From Citrobacter amalonaticus (lineage in GTDB: Bacteria > Pseudomonadota > Gammaproteobacteria > Enterobacterales > Enterobacteriaceae): DNA of 64,000 nt. Below the pieces are notes generated by a model, which saw only the letters and a program-made list of their open reading frames with translations, was not told the DNA's origin and made no database searches. The DNA is taken from contig NZ_AP024585.1 of the NCBI RefSeq assembly GCF_018323885.1, forward strand, positions 3,038,001 to 3,102,000, in the 5' to 3' direction. Of the stretch, positions 18,302 through 27,641 are shown in pieces (within the stretch, counting starts at the first letter, position 1; the number at the start of each line of letters is the position of its first letter). Position numbers and translations under genes: made by a program.

Positions 18302-19993
18302 TTATGCCGCTTTGGCGACGGTATCTTCTTCCGGACGTTTCAGGAAGGCATAGGCCAGACCCGCAACCAGCGTACCGGCGACAATGGCAATCAGGTATCC
18401 CAACACCGGGGTAATCGCCCCTGGGATCAGCAGAACAAACAGACCACCATGCGGTGCCATCAGTTTCGCCCCAACCGCCATTGAGATCGCCCCCGTCAGC
18501 GCGCCGCCAACGATACAGCACGGCAGAACACGCATCGGGTCGCGCGCGGCGAAAGGAATGGCTCCTTCGGTGATAAAGCACAGACCCAGTACCAGCGCCG
18601 CTTTACCCCCTTCCTGCTGCGCCTTGTCGAACTTACGACGCGCAACAATGGTTGCCAGCCCCAGCGCCAGCGGTGGCACCATGCCTGCCGCCATAATGGC
18701 CGCCATTGGCGCGTAGGTTTGTGTACTCAGCAAACCGACGCCAAACGCGTATGCCGCCTTGTTAACCGGCCCCCCCATGTCGGTACACATCATCCCACCG
18801 AGGATCGCACCCAGCAGCACCGCATTCGCCGTCCCCATGGTTTGCAGCCAGTGCGTTAACCCTTCGAGGATCCCGGCGACCGGTTTACCGATGAGGTAGA
18901 TCATAGCCAGACCCACCACGAGGCTGGAAATCAGCGGAATAATCAGGATCGGTTTCAGCGCTTCCATACTCTGCGGCAGCTTCAACTTCGTGCTGATGGC
19001 CTTCGCCACATAGCCTGCAAGGAAACCCGCAATGATCCCGCCAATAAAGCCAGAACCCGTGCTGACGGCGAGCATACCGCCGATAAGACCTGGCGTCAGA
19101 CCCGGACGGTCAGCAATCGAGAAAGCAATGTAGCCCGCCAGAACCGGCACCATCAGCGCAAAGGCTGAACCGCCGCCAATTTGCATCAGCGCGGCCGCCA
19201 GTGTCCCTTCGACTTTAAACGCTTCGATACCAAAGGCGAAGGAAAGCGCGATACACAGACCGCCGGCAACCACCATCGGCAGCATGTAGGACACGCCCGT
19301 CAGCAGGTGACGATACGCGCCAGCACTCTCTTTTTTCCCTTCATTCGCCGCAGCCTGCGCTTTGCCGGCGGGCTCATATACCACGGCTTGCGCCACGGCG
19401 TTATCCAGTTCCTGCGCGGTTTTCTTCAGCGCCAGACCGGTAGAGGTACGGTACATGGGTTTACCAGCAAATTTCGCCAGATCCACTTCAATATCTGCTG
19501 CCACAATCACCAGATCCGCCTGGGCCACTTCTTCCGGTGTAATGGCATTGCCAGCGCCCACAGAACCGCGGGTTTCGACTTTCACCCACCAGCCGCGTTT
19601 TTTCGCTTCGGTTTCGATCGCTTCCGCCGCCATAAAGGTATGTGCTACGCCGGTTGGGCATGCCGTCACGGCCACGACGCGTTTCGGACCGCTGGTTGTG
19701 GCAACAGGCGCTACAGCAACCGGTGCGCTATAAGGCTTCGCGTGACCTTTGGCTTCGCTAAGAAATAGCTCAGGATGCGCCACCGCCCGGGCAATATCAC
19801 CCAGCCAGACTTTTTTGCCGTTCAACGCGTTGTCATTAGGGATGGCATCGGCCAGTACGATCGCCAGTTCAGCGTCATTTGGATTGTCGATGATATCCAG
19901 ATTTGCTTTATGCGCCGCCGCACCGAGCAGAGTTTTCGCCATGTAAGCGCGAGCCTGCCCGAGGTTAGCGTCAATAATCAGCAGCGTTTTCAT
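18302..19993 (-). CDS. fruA: Fructose PTS permease FruA (EIIB'BC)
   Basis: FruA imports fructose while phosphorylating it to fructose 1-phosphate, taking the phosphate from FruB. The 563-residue protein matches E. coli FruA. Order of domains: degenerate IIB' (about 1-100), active IIB with phospho-Cys112 in VTACPTGVAHTFMAAEAI, a linker, then the membrane IIC domain from about residue 230 (HLLTGVSYMLPMVVAGGLCI; GFITEGAIPFAARDP). ATG at 19993 follows AGGAG; a frame extending upstream into fruK is not needed. It is third in the operon, 16 bp after fruK, and ends at a strong terminator. Confidence 0.97.
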   Translation of the reverse strand: MKTLLIIDANLGQARAYMAKTLLGAAAHKANLDIIDNPNDAELAIVLADAIPNDNALNGKKVWLGDIARAVAHPELFLSEAKGHAKPYSAPVAVAPVATTSGPKRVVAVTACPTGVAHTFMAAEAIETEAKKRGWWVKVETRGSVGAGNAITPEEVAQADLVIVAADIEVDLAKFAGKPMYRTSTGLALKKTAQELDNAVAQAVVYEPAGKAQAAANEGKKESAGAYRHLLTGVSYMLPMVVAGGLCIALSFAFGIEAFKVEGTLAAALMQIGGGSAFALMVPVLAGYIAFSIADRPGLTPGLIGGMLAVSTGSGFIGGIIAGFLAGYVAKAISTKLKLPQSMEALKPILIIPLISSLVVGLAMIYLIGKPVAGILEGLTHWLQTMGTANAVLLGAILGGMMCTDMGGPVNKAAYAFGVGLLSTQTYAPMAAIMAAGMVPPLALGLATIVARRKFDKAQQEGGKAALVLGLCFITEGAIPFAARDPMRVLPCCIVGGALTGAISMAVGAKLMAPHGGLFVLLIPGAITPVLGYLIAIVAGTLVAGLAYAFLKRPEEDTVAKAA

Positions 19994-20009
19994 TATGCCT
20001 CTCCTGCTG

Positions 20010-20948
20010 TCAGTTAAACGGTTGTAAGTCGACACGCGACATCATTGCGGCCAACTGAGGACGATCGGTAATACCGACATTGCTCTGACTGACTGCCAGC
20101 GCAGCAACGGCTGTCGCCAGACGCAGCGTATGTTCGCTGGATTCACGCATCAGCAGACCGTAAATCAGGCCGCCAACCATCGAATCCCCGGCGCCTACGG
20201 TGCTGACCACGTCAACCGAAGGCGGTTTGGCGAGCCATTCTCCCGAGGCGTTCACCCACAGCGCGCCTTCTGCTCCCAGGGAGATCACCACATGTGCGAT
20301 ACCCTGTTCACGTAACGCATGCGCCGCCTCAATCACATCTTTCATTTCTGGCAGCTTGCGGCCGGCCCAGATTTCCAGTTCACGGCGGTTCGGTTTCACC
20401 AGCCACGGCGCGGCTTTTAGTCCTGCAACCAGGGCTTCACGACTACTATCAAAGATAATGCATGGACACTGACTGCGCAGACGCGTCATCCAGTCGGTGA
20501 AGGCTTCCGGACTCACGCCGGATGGCAGACTGCCGCTGACGCAAACCATGTCGAACTGACCCAACCAGCTCAGGGAATCATTAACAAAACGCTCCCAGTC
20601 GGCAGGCGTGACCTCAAAACCGGAGAAGTTGAAGTCGGTGACTTCACCGTCTTTTTCCGTCAGCTTGACGTTGATGCGGGTACGCCCCTGCACCACCTGA
20701 AAACGGTTAGCAATTCCCAGTTCGCTGAACAACTGCTGAAAACCGTCCTGGTTATCTTTGCCGAGGAAACCGCCGACCGTCACGTCGATCCCGAGATCCT
20801 TCAGCACTTTGGCGACGTTGATCCCTTTCCCCGCCGCGTGCAGACCGGTCGTTTTTACCAGGTTAACTTCACCGCGCTCAATTTCAGGACAGAACCCCAC
20901 CAGATCGTAGGCCGGGTTTAGCGTGATGGTCGCAACACGTCTGCTCAT
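20010..20948 (-). CDS. fruK: 1-phosphofructokinase FruK
   Basis: FruK phosphorylates fructose 1-phosphate to fructose 1,6-bisphosphate in the cytosol. The 312-residue PfkB enzyme has TLNPAYDLVG at the start, GGFLGKDNQDGFQ, and the catalytic motif VSTVGAGDSMVGGLIYG near residue 250. Start and the fruB stop overlap by one base (TAATG), so translation is coupled. By removing fructose 1-phosphate, the effector of Cra, FruK also influences operon control. Confidence 0.97.
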   Translation of the reverse strand: MSRRVATITLNPAYDLVGFCPEIERGEVNLVKTTGLHAAGKGINVAKVLKDLGIDVTVGGFLGKDNQDGFQQLFSELGIANRFQVVQGRTRINVKLTEKDGEVTDFNFSGFEVTPADWERFVNDSLSWLGQFDMVCVSGSLPSGVSPEAFTDWMTRLRSQCPCIIFDSSREALVAGLKAAPWLVKPNRRELEIWAGRKLPEMKDVIEAAHALREQGIAHVVISLGAEGALWVNASGEWLAKPPSVDVVSTVGAGDSMVGGLIYGLLMRESSEHTLRLATAVAALAVSQSNVGITDRPQLAAMMSRVDLQPFN

Positions 20949-22078
20949 TACGCGCCCTCCCCAAGACCGGCAGCGATGGCATCGCCAATCGCTTTCAGCG
21001 CCTGTTCAGCATCAGCCCCCTGCGCCGTAAAGCGCAGGCGATGTCCTTTCTTCACGCCCAGCGCCACCACTTTCATCAGACTACGTCCATTTGCCGGTTT
21101 GCCGGTTCCATCAAGGTTTGCCACGGTAATTTCACTGTTGAATTGTTTAATCGTATTGACCAGCATGGTCCCTGGACGGGCATGCAGGCCGTGCTCATTG
21201 CGGACCACAAACTCGGCGTTCAGCACATCATCAGTCAGAGCGTCATCGTTGGTCAGCAGTGCCAGGACAGTCGCCGCGTCGGCGTTCAGCAGACGGTCAG
21301 CTTTCGTCTCCAGCAGCAGATCGCCCAGACGCTTCAGCACGGCGACGGGCTGGTCGTCAGCCATGGCAACGGTCACTAGCAGCGCCGCTTTTTCGCCCTG
21401 TACGTCAAAAGCATTTACCGCACGACTTACCGCCACGGCGCTGCGCAGGTTGCCTTCAGCACTGTCGCTGAGCCAGATCCCCTGACCCAGGTTCATCGGC
21501 TGTTCGTTAATCACTTTCGCGACAAACGCCGCATCTACGACGCCAGCCTCTTTCAAACGTGCCGCATTCAGCGCCTGCAACGTCACTAAATCGGTCGCGA
21601 CGACATCCAGCATCAGCGTGTCGTTGTCGAGCTTCAGCTGCTCACTCTGCTTTTCGCCCATCAACAACGCACGCAGTTCTTCAGCCGTGGTCGCTGACTT
21701 AAGCTGTTCAGCTACGGAGTCATCGCTCAGCACGTGCGTCAGCTGACGCAGCAGACCAAGGTGCTCATCGGAGCTGGCGGCAATGCCAATCGCCACATAT
21801 GCCACCTGACCGTCACCCCAGGTTACGCCCTGTGGGAACTGAAAAACCTGAACGCCGGTTTTCAGCACCTGATCGCGGGTGTCGGTTGTGCCATGCGGAA
21901 TCGCAATCCCGTTGCCGAGAAAAGTGGACGTCTGCTGCTCGCGAGCAAGCATGCCGTCTACGTAGCCGTCCGCAACGTTGCCAGCCTGCACTAACGCAGC
22001 GGCAACCTGACGGATGGCTTCCTGTTTGTCTCCGGCCTGCTCGCCCGGATGAATGTCCTGAACGGATAACTGAAACAT
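20948..22078 (-). CDS. fruB: Fructose PTS diphosphoryl transfer protein FruB (EIIA-FPr)
   Basis: FruB relays phosphate from enzyme I to FruA. The 376-residue protein joins an EIIA-Fru domain with His62 in [13 protein letters not shown], a central M domain (about 145-275), and a C-terminal HPr-like FPr domain with His299 in [12 protein letters not shown]. It is the first gene of fruBKA and lies below two Cra operators in its leader/promoter region. Length and both phosphohistidines match E. coli. Confidence 0.97.
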   Translation of the reverse strand: MFQLSVQDIHPGEQAGDKQEAIRQVAAALVQAGNVADGYVDGMLAREQQTSTFLGNGIAIPHGTTDTRDQVLKTGVQVFQFPQGVTWGDGQVAYVAIGIAASSDEHLGLLRQLTHVLSDDSVAEQLKSATTAEELRALLMGEKQSEQLKLDNDTLMLDVVATDLVTLQALNAARLKEAGVVDAAFVAKVINEQPMNLGQGIWLSDSAEGNLRSAVAVSRAVNAFDVQGEKAALLVTVAMADDQPVAVLKRLGDLLLETKADRLLNADAATVLALLTNDDALTDDVLNAEFVVRNEHGLHARPGTMLVNTIKQFNSEITVANLDGTGKPANGRSLMKVVALGVKKGHRLRFTAQGADAEQALKAIGDAIAAGLGEGA

Positions 22079-22099
22079 GGTTCTCCTCTCCTGCTGAAT

Positions 22100-22113
22100 T
22101 GAAACGATTCAGC
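22100..22113. promoter_or_regulatory. Cra operator 1 of fruB
   Basis: TGAAACGATTCAGC, reverse complement GCTGAATCGTTTCA, matches the Cra (FruR) consensus GCTGAAWCGWTTCA. It begins 22 bp upstream of the fruB start, in the leader. Confidence 0.9.
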
Positions 22114-22164
22114 TTACATGAGAAAAAAGACGCTATACGGTTCCCTCAACTGAAACTCGACAGC

Positions 22165-22178
22165 GCTGAAACGTTTCA
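22165..22178. promoter_or_regulatory. Cra operator 2 of fruB
   Basis: GCTGAAACGTTTCA is a perfect Cra consensus site, centred 65 bp upstream of operator 1. Two sites at this promoter agree with known repression of fruBKA by Cra, lifted by fructose 1-phosphate. Confidence 0.93.
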
Positions 22179-22447
22179 AGAAGTCTTGCGCTTTCTGCTT
22201 CAGCACGCAAGTAAAGTTGCATTTTTGATCGCAAAATTTAGAAGCAATGCACATTTTTGCCTCACTGGCGGTAGGTTGCTGAAGTCAATACAGCGTCATT
22301 TCACTTAAGGTTCAGCAGCGTCAGCTAACAGCATTGTCAGAGTGAAATGCCATTTTGATTTTTCGTGGCGATTTTGATTTAGTCATCTGTTTATTTCTCA
22401 CTAAGCGGCGTAAACTCCGCGTCTCGTCACACTACTGATATCCAAAC

Positions 22448-23629
22448 ATGCACAATACCCCCGCTGCCGCCTCGCCAAAAACGTTTGACCTGACGTCTAC
22501 GGCTTTCCTTATTGTCGCCTTTCTCACCGGTATCGCCGGTGCGCTACAGACCCCCACGCTAAGCCTTTTTCTGACTGATGAAGTCCATGCGCGCCCAGCA
22601 ATGGTCGGCTTCTTTTTTACCGGCAGTGCGGTGATCGGCATCCTGGTGAGCCAGTTTCTGGCGGGACGTTCAGATAAAAAAGGCGATCGCAAAAAGCTGA
22701 TCGTCTTCTGCTGTGCGCTGGGCATGCTGGCGTGCGTGTTATTTGCCTGGAATCGTAACTACTTTATTTTGCTGTTTGTCGGGGTGTTTCTCAGCAGTTT
22801 TGGTTCGACCGCCAACCCGCAAATGTTTGCCCTGGCCCGCGAACATGCTGACCGCACAGGCCGTGAAGCGGTGATGTTCAGTTCCATACTGCGCGCCCAA
22901 GTTTCCCTCGCGTGGGTGATCGGCCCGCCGCTGGCTTACGCGCTGGCAATGGGCTTCAGCTTTACGGTGATGTACCTCAGTGCCGCGGTGGCGTTTGTGG
23001 TTTGCGGTGCAATGGTATGGTTTTTCTTACCGTCCATGCGCAAAGAGACCGCACTGGCGATCGGTACGCTGGAAGCGCCGCGTCGTAACCGTCGCGATAC
23101 CCTGCTGCTGTTTGCCATTTGTACCTTAATGTGGGGTACCAACAGCCTGTATATCATTAATATGCCGCTGTTTATTATTAATGAGCTGCATCTGCCGGAG
23201 AAACTGGCGGGTGTGATGATGGGGACAGCGGCTGGGCTGGAAATCCCGACCATGTTGATTGCTGGCTACTTCGCAAAACGTCTGGGTAAACGTCTGCTGA
23301 TGTGCATTGCGGTCGCTGCCGGTTTCTGCTTTTACACAGGAATGCTGGTCGCGCACTCCCCTGTTGTGCTGCTGGGTTTACAACTGCTGAACGCCATCTA
23401 TATCGGTATTCTCGGCGGCATCGGTATGCTCTATTTTCAGGATCTGATGCCTGGTCAGGCAGGGTCCGCCACCACGCTCTACACCAATACCATCCGCGTC
23501 GGCTGGATTATCGCCGGATCGCTGGCGGGCATTGCCGCTGAAATCTGGAACTACCATGCCGTTTTCTGGTTTGCGCTGGTGATGATTGTCGCCACCATGG
23601 CCTGCCTGTCGCGCATTAAGGATGTTTAG
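22448..23629 (+). CDS. setB: Sugar efflux transporter SetB (MFS)
   Basis: SetB is an inner-membrane proton-driven exporter of sugars (lactose and glucose shown for E. coli) and has been linked to chromosome segregation there. The 393-residue protein equals the E. coli length, with twelve membrane helices and the MFS loop motif [12 protein letters not shown] between TM2 and TM3. The start [16 protein letters not shown] matches the family; no strong Shine-Dalgarno precedes it. The last four bases overlap the end of yeiW, which is read the other way. Confidence 0.95.
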   Translation: MHNTPAAASPKTFDLTSTAFLIVAFLTGIAGALQTPTLSLFLTDEVHARPAMVGFFFTGSAVIGILVSQFLAGRSDKKGDRKKLIVFCCALGMLACVLFAWNRNYFILLFVGVFLSSFGSTANPQMFALAREHADRTGREAVMFSSILRAQVSLAWVIGPPLAYALAMGFSFTVMYLSAAVAFVVCGAMVWFFLPSMRKETALAIGTLEAPRRNRRDTLLLFAICTLMWGTNSLYIINMPLFIINELHLPEKLAGVMMGTAAGLEIPTMLIAGYFAKRLGKRLLMCIAVAAGFCFYTGMLVAHSPVVLLGLQLLNAIYIGILGGIGMLYFQDLMPGQAGSATTLYTNTIRVGWIIAGSLAGIAAEIWNYHAVFWFALVMIVATMACLSRIKDV

Positions 23630-23880
23630 GGCGCGGTCAGCGCTTCAAGATCAATAAGCCAGGTCATCGCCTCGTCGCGGTTCGTTAAGCACATTTCCTG
23701 GGACGGTTTGAGGCTGCGACAGACGTTGGGGCGGAGGCTGGAGCCAAAGATACGGCACAGGTTGTCATCTGAGAGCTGGACGCACCTGACGTTTGCGGGC
23801 TTTCCCTGCGGCATGCCGGGGATGGGGCTGGAAATAGAAGGGGCAATACAACACGCCCCACAATCCGGACGGCATTCCAT
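23626..23880 (-). CDS. yeiW: Cysteine-rich UPF0153 protein YeiW
   Basis: Small protein of unknown function, 84 residues as in E. coli. It belongs to the YkgJ-type family that carries a Cys cluster thought to bind zinc or iron-sulfur: CRPDCGACC at residues 3-11, then single cysteines in VRCVQL, NLCRIF, NVCRSL and EMCLTN. ATG at 23880 gives the family start [11 protein letters not shown]; a longer frame to 23946 starts with unrelated sequence. It is convergent with setB with a four-base overlap of stop regions. Confidence 0.85.
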   Translation of the reverse strand: MECRPDCGACCIAPSISSPIPGMPQGKPANVRCVQLSDDNLCRIFGSSLRPNVCRSLKPSQEMCLTNRDEAMTWLIDLEALTAP

Positions 23881-24030
23881 AATCTGACTCTCTTTATTGT
23901 GACCACCGGACAGGCGCGCACAGTACCACCTTTTTTGCACCAGCAAAAGGTGAATTCCACTTGCCTGAATGACCCGGCGCGAGTAGTTTGACGCGATAAT
24001 TTAGCTAATCTCTATAACAGGATCTTTTCG

Positions 24031-24603
24031 ATGCCAAGAGCGAACGAAATCAAAAAAGGTATGGTACTGAATTACAACGGCAAACTGCTGATTGTGAAAG
24101 ATATCGATATTCAGTCCCCGACAGCCCGTGGCGCGGCAACGCTGTACAAAATGCGGTTCTCCGATGTCCGCACGGGTCTGAAAGTGGAAGAGCGTTTCAA
24201 GGGCGATGACATTGTCGATACCGTGACCCTGAGCCGCCGTGGCGTCGACTTCTCCTATATCGATGGCAACGAATACGTGTTCATGGATAAAGAAGACTAC
24301 ACGCCTTATACCTTCACCAAAGATCAGATCGAAGAAGAGCTGCTGTTTATCCCGGAAGGTGGAATGCCGGATATGCAGGTGCTGACCTGGGACGGTCAAC
24401 TGCTGGCGCTCGAACTGCCGCAGACGGTGGATCTGGAAATCGTGGAAACCGCTCCAGGCATCAAAGGCGCTTCCGCCAGTGCGCGTAACAAACCCGCGAC
24501 GCTGAGCACCGGTCTGGTTATTCAGGTGCCAGAATACCTGAGCGCCGGTGAGAAAATCCGCATTCATATCGAAGAGCGCCGCTATATGGGCCGTGCGGAT
24601 TAA
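24031..24603 (+). CDS. efpL: Elongation factor P-like protein EfpL (YeiP)
   Basis: EfpL is a paralogue of EF-P that helps ribosomes through polyproline and related difficult motifs. The 190-residue protein has the three beta-barrel domains of EF-P: KOW-like N-terminal domain, then two OB domains ending [17 protein letters not shown] (here [20 protein letters not shown]). At the tip of the first-domain loop it has Arg33 in [11 protein letters not shown] instead of the modifiable Lys34 of EF-P, as in E. coli YeiP. It stands alone and ends in a strong terminator 15 bp downstream. Confidence 0.95.
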   Translation: MPRANEIKKGMVLNYNGKLLIVKDIDIQSPTARGAATLYKMRFSDVRTGLKVEERFKGDDIVDTVTLSRRGVDFSYIDGNEYVFMDKEDYTPYTFTKDQIEEELLFIPEGGMPDMQVLTWDGQLLALELPQTVDLEIVETAPGIKGASASARNKPATLSTGLVIQVPEYLSAGEKIRIHIEERRYMGRAD

Positions 24604-24617
24604 TTTTTGAATGGATG

Positions 24618-24649
24618 TAAAAAAGGACAGCCTGAGCTGTCCTTTTTTT
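24618..24649. terminator. Terminator between efpL and the uxuA-like gene
   Basis: A-run, AGGACAGC, loop CTGA, GCTGTCCT, seven T. It lies between convergent genes and can work in both directions. Confidence 0.92.
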
Positions 24650-24662
24650 GTCGTTTGCTGTT

Positions 24663-25853
24663 TTACAGCAGGTCGCGGAACTGGGTCATTTTCAGCGCCA
24701 GTTCAACACCGCGTACTTCCGCCAGCCCTTTCAGACGGCCAATCGCGGAATAACCCGGGTTGGTTTTCTTATGCAGATCGTCCAGCATTTGATGACCGTG
24801 ATCGGGGCGCATCGGAATGGGACGCAAATCCCCCGCCTTCTTGCGGCGCTGCTCTTCGGTCAGAATCGCCGTCACCACCGCGACCATATTCACATCACCC
24901 TGCAAATGTGCGCCTTCATGGAAGGTTTTCGGGTTCGCTTCGCGGCACGTCGAGCGCAGATGGGTAAAGTGGATACGATCGCCAAAGGTTTCAATCATTT
25001 TCACCAGATCGTTATCCGCACGAACGCCGTAAGAGCCTGTGCACATGGTGAAACCATTGTAGATGCTGTCGACGGTCTCTTTCAGCCACTGCATATCTTC
25101 AATGGTGGAGACAATGCGTGGTAACCCGAGAATCGGACGCGGCGGATCGTCAGGATGCACTGCCAGACGCACGCCCACTTCTTCAGCCACCGGGACAATC
25201 GCACGCAGGAACACGGCCATATTGTCACGCAGATCGTCTTTGCTGATGCCGTCATACTCGGCCAGACGCGCGCGGAACTGATCGAGCGTATAACCCTCTT
25301 CCGCACCAGGCAGACCGGCAATGATATTACGGGTCAGTTTTTCGATATCCGCGTCGCTCATGGCATTGAAATAGGCCAACGCCTGACGCTGTTCTTCTTC
25401 GCTATAGTCCGCTTCCGCACCCGCACGCTTGAGGATATGCAACTCAAAAGCGGCGAAGGCTATTTGATCGAAACGCAGCGCTTTCGAACCGTCTGGCAAT
25501 TCGTACTCAAGGTCGGTACGCGTCCAGTCCAGAATCGGCATAAAGTTATAGCAGACGGTGTCGATGCCGCAGGCTGCCAGATTACGGATGCTCTGCTGAT
25601 AATTTGCGATCCATGTCTGATACTGACCGGAGCGGGTCTTGATCTCTTCATGAACCGGAATACTTTCGACCACCGACCAGGTTAACCCTTTTTCCGCCAG
25701 AATCGCCTGACGTTTTTTAATCTCATCGACCGGCCACACTTCACCGTTCGGAATGTGGTGCAATGCTGTCACAACACCCGTTGCACCAGCCTGACGCACA
25801 TCATCAAGCGATACCGGATCGTTAGGCCCGTACCAACGCCAGGTTTGTTCCAT
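24663..25853 (-). CDS. uxuA: Mannonate dehydratase, UxuA paralogue
   Basis: UxuA dehydrates D-mannonate to 2-keto-3-deoxygluconate in hexuronate catabolism. This 396-residue protein begins [15 protein letters not shown] and carries the family segments [21 protein letters not shown] ([17 protein letters not shown]), [52 protein letters not shown] and [13 protein letters not shown], which hold the metal ligands (His and Cys) of the xylose-isomerase-like barrel. It is divergent from yeiQ, an UxuB-like oxidoreductase, across 205 bp. In E. coli K-12 uxuA sits in uxuAB far away, so this is either a relocated copy or a second gene; the rest of the genome would tell. Confidence 0.9.
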   Translation of the reverse strand: MEQTWRWYGPNDPVSLDDVRQAGATGVVTALHHIPNGEVWPVDEIKKRQAILAEKGLTWSVVESIPVHEEIKTRSGQYQTWIANYQQSIRNLAACGIDTVCYNFMPILDWTRTDLEYELPDGSKALRFDQIAFAAFELHILKRAGAEADYSEEEQRQALAYFNAMSDADIEKLTRNIIAGLPGAEEGYTLDQFRARLAEYDGISKDDLRDNMAVFLRAIVPVAEEVGVRLAVHPDDPPRPILGLPRIVSTIEDMQWLKETVDSIYNGFTMCTGSYGVRADNDLVKMIETFGDRIHFTHLRSTCREANPKTFHEGAHLQGDVNMVAVVTAILTEEQRRKKAGDLRPIPMRPDHGHQMLDDLHKKTNPGYSAIGRLKGLAEVRGVELALKMTQFRDLL

Positions 25854-25869
25854 TGCTTTACCTCACAAA

Positions 25870-25882
25870 GTTGTTATACCAA
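25870..25882. promoter_or_regulatory. Candidate GntR-family (UxuR/ExuR-like) operator, copy 1
   Basis: GTTGTTATACCAA, seen on the other strand as TTGGTATAACAAC, resembles the TTGGTATACCAA-like core I recall for UxuR/ExuR. It lies 17 bp upstream of the uxuA-like start. Confidence 0.4.
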
Positions 25883-26000
25883 ATTAGCTTACCTGAATGA
25901 CGACTACCATACAGGCTTCTACGAGGTGATCAATAAAAGGGGCGTGATTGATTGATCCAGCTCACATTACCCGGATAAATCAGGCTTACCAATTTAATTT

Positions 26001-26013
26001 GTTGTCATATAAC
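26001..26013. promoter_or_regulatory. Candidate GntR-family operator, copy 2
   Basis: GTTGTCATATAAC shares the pattern GTTGT-N3-A(C/T)(A/C)A(A/C) with copy 1 at 25870 and is nearly palindromic. It lies about 45 bp upstream of the yeiQ start. Confidence 0.35.
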
Positions 26014-26058
26014 TTTACACTGGTGTTGTTAATTTATGGTTAATCAGGTGTGTAATAA

Positions 26059-27525
26059 ATGACTACAATTGCCTCAGCAATATTGCCGGATGGCGTACAA
26101 ACGCCACGCTATGACCGCCAGCAACTGAAAACCCGCATGGTGCATTTCGGTTTTGGTGCCTTTCATCGTGCGCATCAGGCATTACTGACCGATCGGGTGC
26201 TGAACGCCCAGGGCGGAGATTGGGGAATTTGTGAAATCAGCCTGTTCAGCGGCGACACTCTGATGCGTCAACTCCGCGAGCAGGATCATTTATACACCGT
26301 GCTGGAAAAAGGCGCAGACGGCAATCAGGCGATTATTGTCGGTGCCGTCAACGAATGTCTGAATGCGAAACTCGATTCGCTCGCCGCTATAATCGAAAAA
26401 TTCTGCGAACCTCAGGTGGCGATTGTCTCACTGACCATCACCGAAAAAGGGTATTGCATCGATCCGGCTACTGGCGCGCTGGACCTGACAAATCCGCGCA
26501 TTGTTCACGACCTGCAATCGCCTGATGAACCCCATTCAGCACCGGGTATTCTGGTGGAAGCACTGTCACGTCGGCAGGCACGCGGCCTGGCAGCTTTTTC
26601 TGTACTCTCCTGCGATAACATTCCTGATAACGGGCACGTCGTGAAGAACGCCGTGCTGGGGATGGCGGAAAAACGATCCCCCGCGCTGGCGGACTGGATC
26701 CGCGAGCACGTCAGCTTCCCTGCCACGATGGTTGACCGCATTGTTCCGGCCGCGACGGAAGAGTCGCTGGCGGAGATCACTCGCGAACTGGGCGTGACCG
26801 ATCCTTGCGCCATCAGCTGTGAACCGTTCATTCAATGGGTGGTTGAAGACCACTTTGTCGCCGGTCGTCCCGCATGGGAAGCGGCTGGCGTGCAGATGGT
26901 CAGCGATGTGCGTCCCTGGGAAGAGATGAAATTACGGATGCTTAATGGCAGCCACTCGTTTCTCGCGTATCTCGGTTATCTTTCCGGATTTCAGCATATT
27001 AATGAGTGCATGCAGGACAGCGCATTCCGCGAAGCCGCGTACCGACTGATGATGGACGAACAGGCGCCGACGCTCACTATTACTGACGTGGATTTGACCG
27101 GTTACGCGCAAAGCCTGATTGAACGCTTTGCGAATCCGGCGCTGAAGCATAAAACCTGGCAAATCGCGATGGACGGCAGTCAGAAACTGCCGCAGCGGAT
27201 GCTGGCGGGCATTCGTCTCCATCTGGCACGCGAAAGCGCATGGCCACTCTTAGCGCTGGGCGTGGCGGGGTGGATGCGCTATGTCAGCGGCGTCGATGAT
27301 GCCGGCACGACCATCGACGTTCGCGACCCGCTGAATGATAAAATCCGCGCAAGGGTCGCGGCCAGTACTGAGGATCAGCGCGTGTCGGCACTGCTCTCTT
27401 TATCGGAAATTTTCAGCAACGACCTCCCGCACAATCCGGTTTTTGTCCAGGCGATTGAAACGGCCTGGCAGCGTATCGCGCAACACGGTGCACATCAGGC
27501 GGTGATTGATACGTTAAAAAATTAA
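26059..27525 (+). CDS. yeiQ: UxuB-like mannitol dehydrogenase-family oxidoreductase YeiQ
   Basis: NAD-dependent polyol or uronate oxidoreductase of the long-chain mannitol dehydrogenase family; substrate not proven for YeiQ. The 488-residue length equals E. coli YeiQ. Features: the variant dinucleotide motif VHFGFGAFHRAHQ near residue 30, SCDNIPDNGHVVKNAVL, TMVDRIVPAAT, EPFIQWVVEDHFVAGRP, and the catalytic-lysine region MKLRMLNGSHSFLAYLG. The related UxuB and UxaB reduce fructuronate and tagaturonate. The divergent mannonate dehydratase gene suggests YeiQ makes or uses D-mannonate from fructuronate. Confidence 0.92.
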   Translation: MTTIASAILPDGVQTPRYDRQQLKTRMVHFGFGAFHRAHQALLTDRVLNAQGGDWGICEISLFSGDTLMRQLREQDHLYTVLEKGADGNQAIIVGAVNECLNAKLDSLAAIIEKFCEPQVAIVSLTITEKGYCIDPATGALDLTNPRIVHDLQSPDEPHSAPGILVEALSRRQARGLAAFSVLSCDNIPDNGHVVKNAVLGMAEKRSPALADWIREHVSFPATMVDRIVPAATEESLAEITRELGVTDPCAISCEPFIQWVVEDHFVAGRPAWEAAGVQMVSDVRPWEEMKLRMLNGSHSFLAYLGYLSGFQHINECMQDSAFREAAYRLMMDEQAPTLTITDVDLTGYAQSLIERFANPALKHKTWQIAMDGSQKLPQRMLAGIRLHLARESAWPLLALGVAGWMRYVSGVDDAGTTIDVRDPLNDKIRARVAASTEDQRVSALLSLSEIFSNDLPHNPVFVQAIETAWQRIAQHGAHQAVIDTLKN

Positions 27526-27641
27526 CAATTTCTGCCATTAAGGCGAACGGAGGCCGTCTTCGTTCGCCCCGCCCTTCTCTTTTTCACTTTTTTTCGCCAG
27601 GATTAATGGAAACCGTTACGGTACATTATTCTGGAGCAGGC

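Larger units (their letters stand above)
22079..22447. other. fruB-setB divergent intergenic region
   Basis: This 369-bp region holds the fruB promoter with two Cra sites (22100-22113 and 22165-22178) and, on the other side, the setB promoter. AT-rich stretches around 22330-22400 could hold the setB promoter, but I cannot fix its hexamers. No small open frame with a good start was found. Confidence 0.5.

Noticed and set aside
27606..27641. ATG start for yeiR at 27606
   Set aside because: It adds 12 residues not seen in the E. coli protein and has no Shine-Dalgarno; GTG 27642 has GGAG at good spacing.
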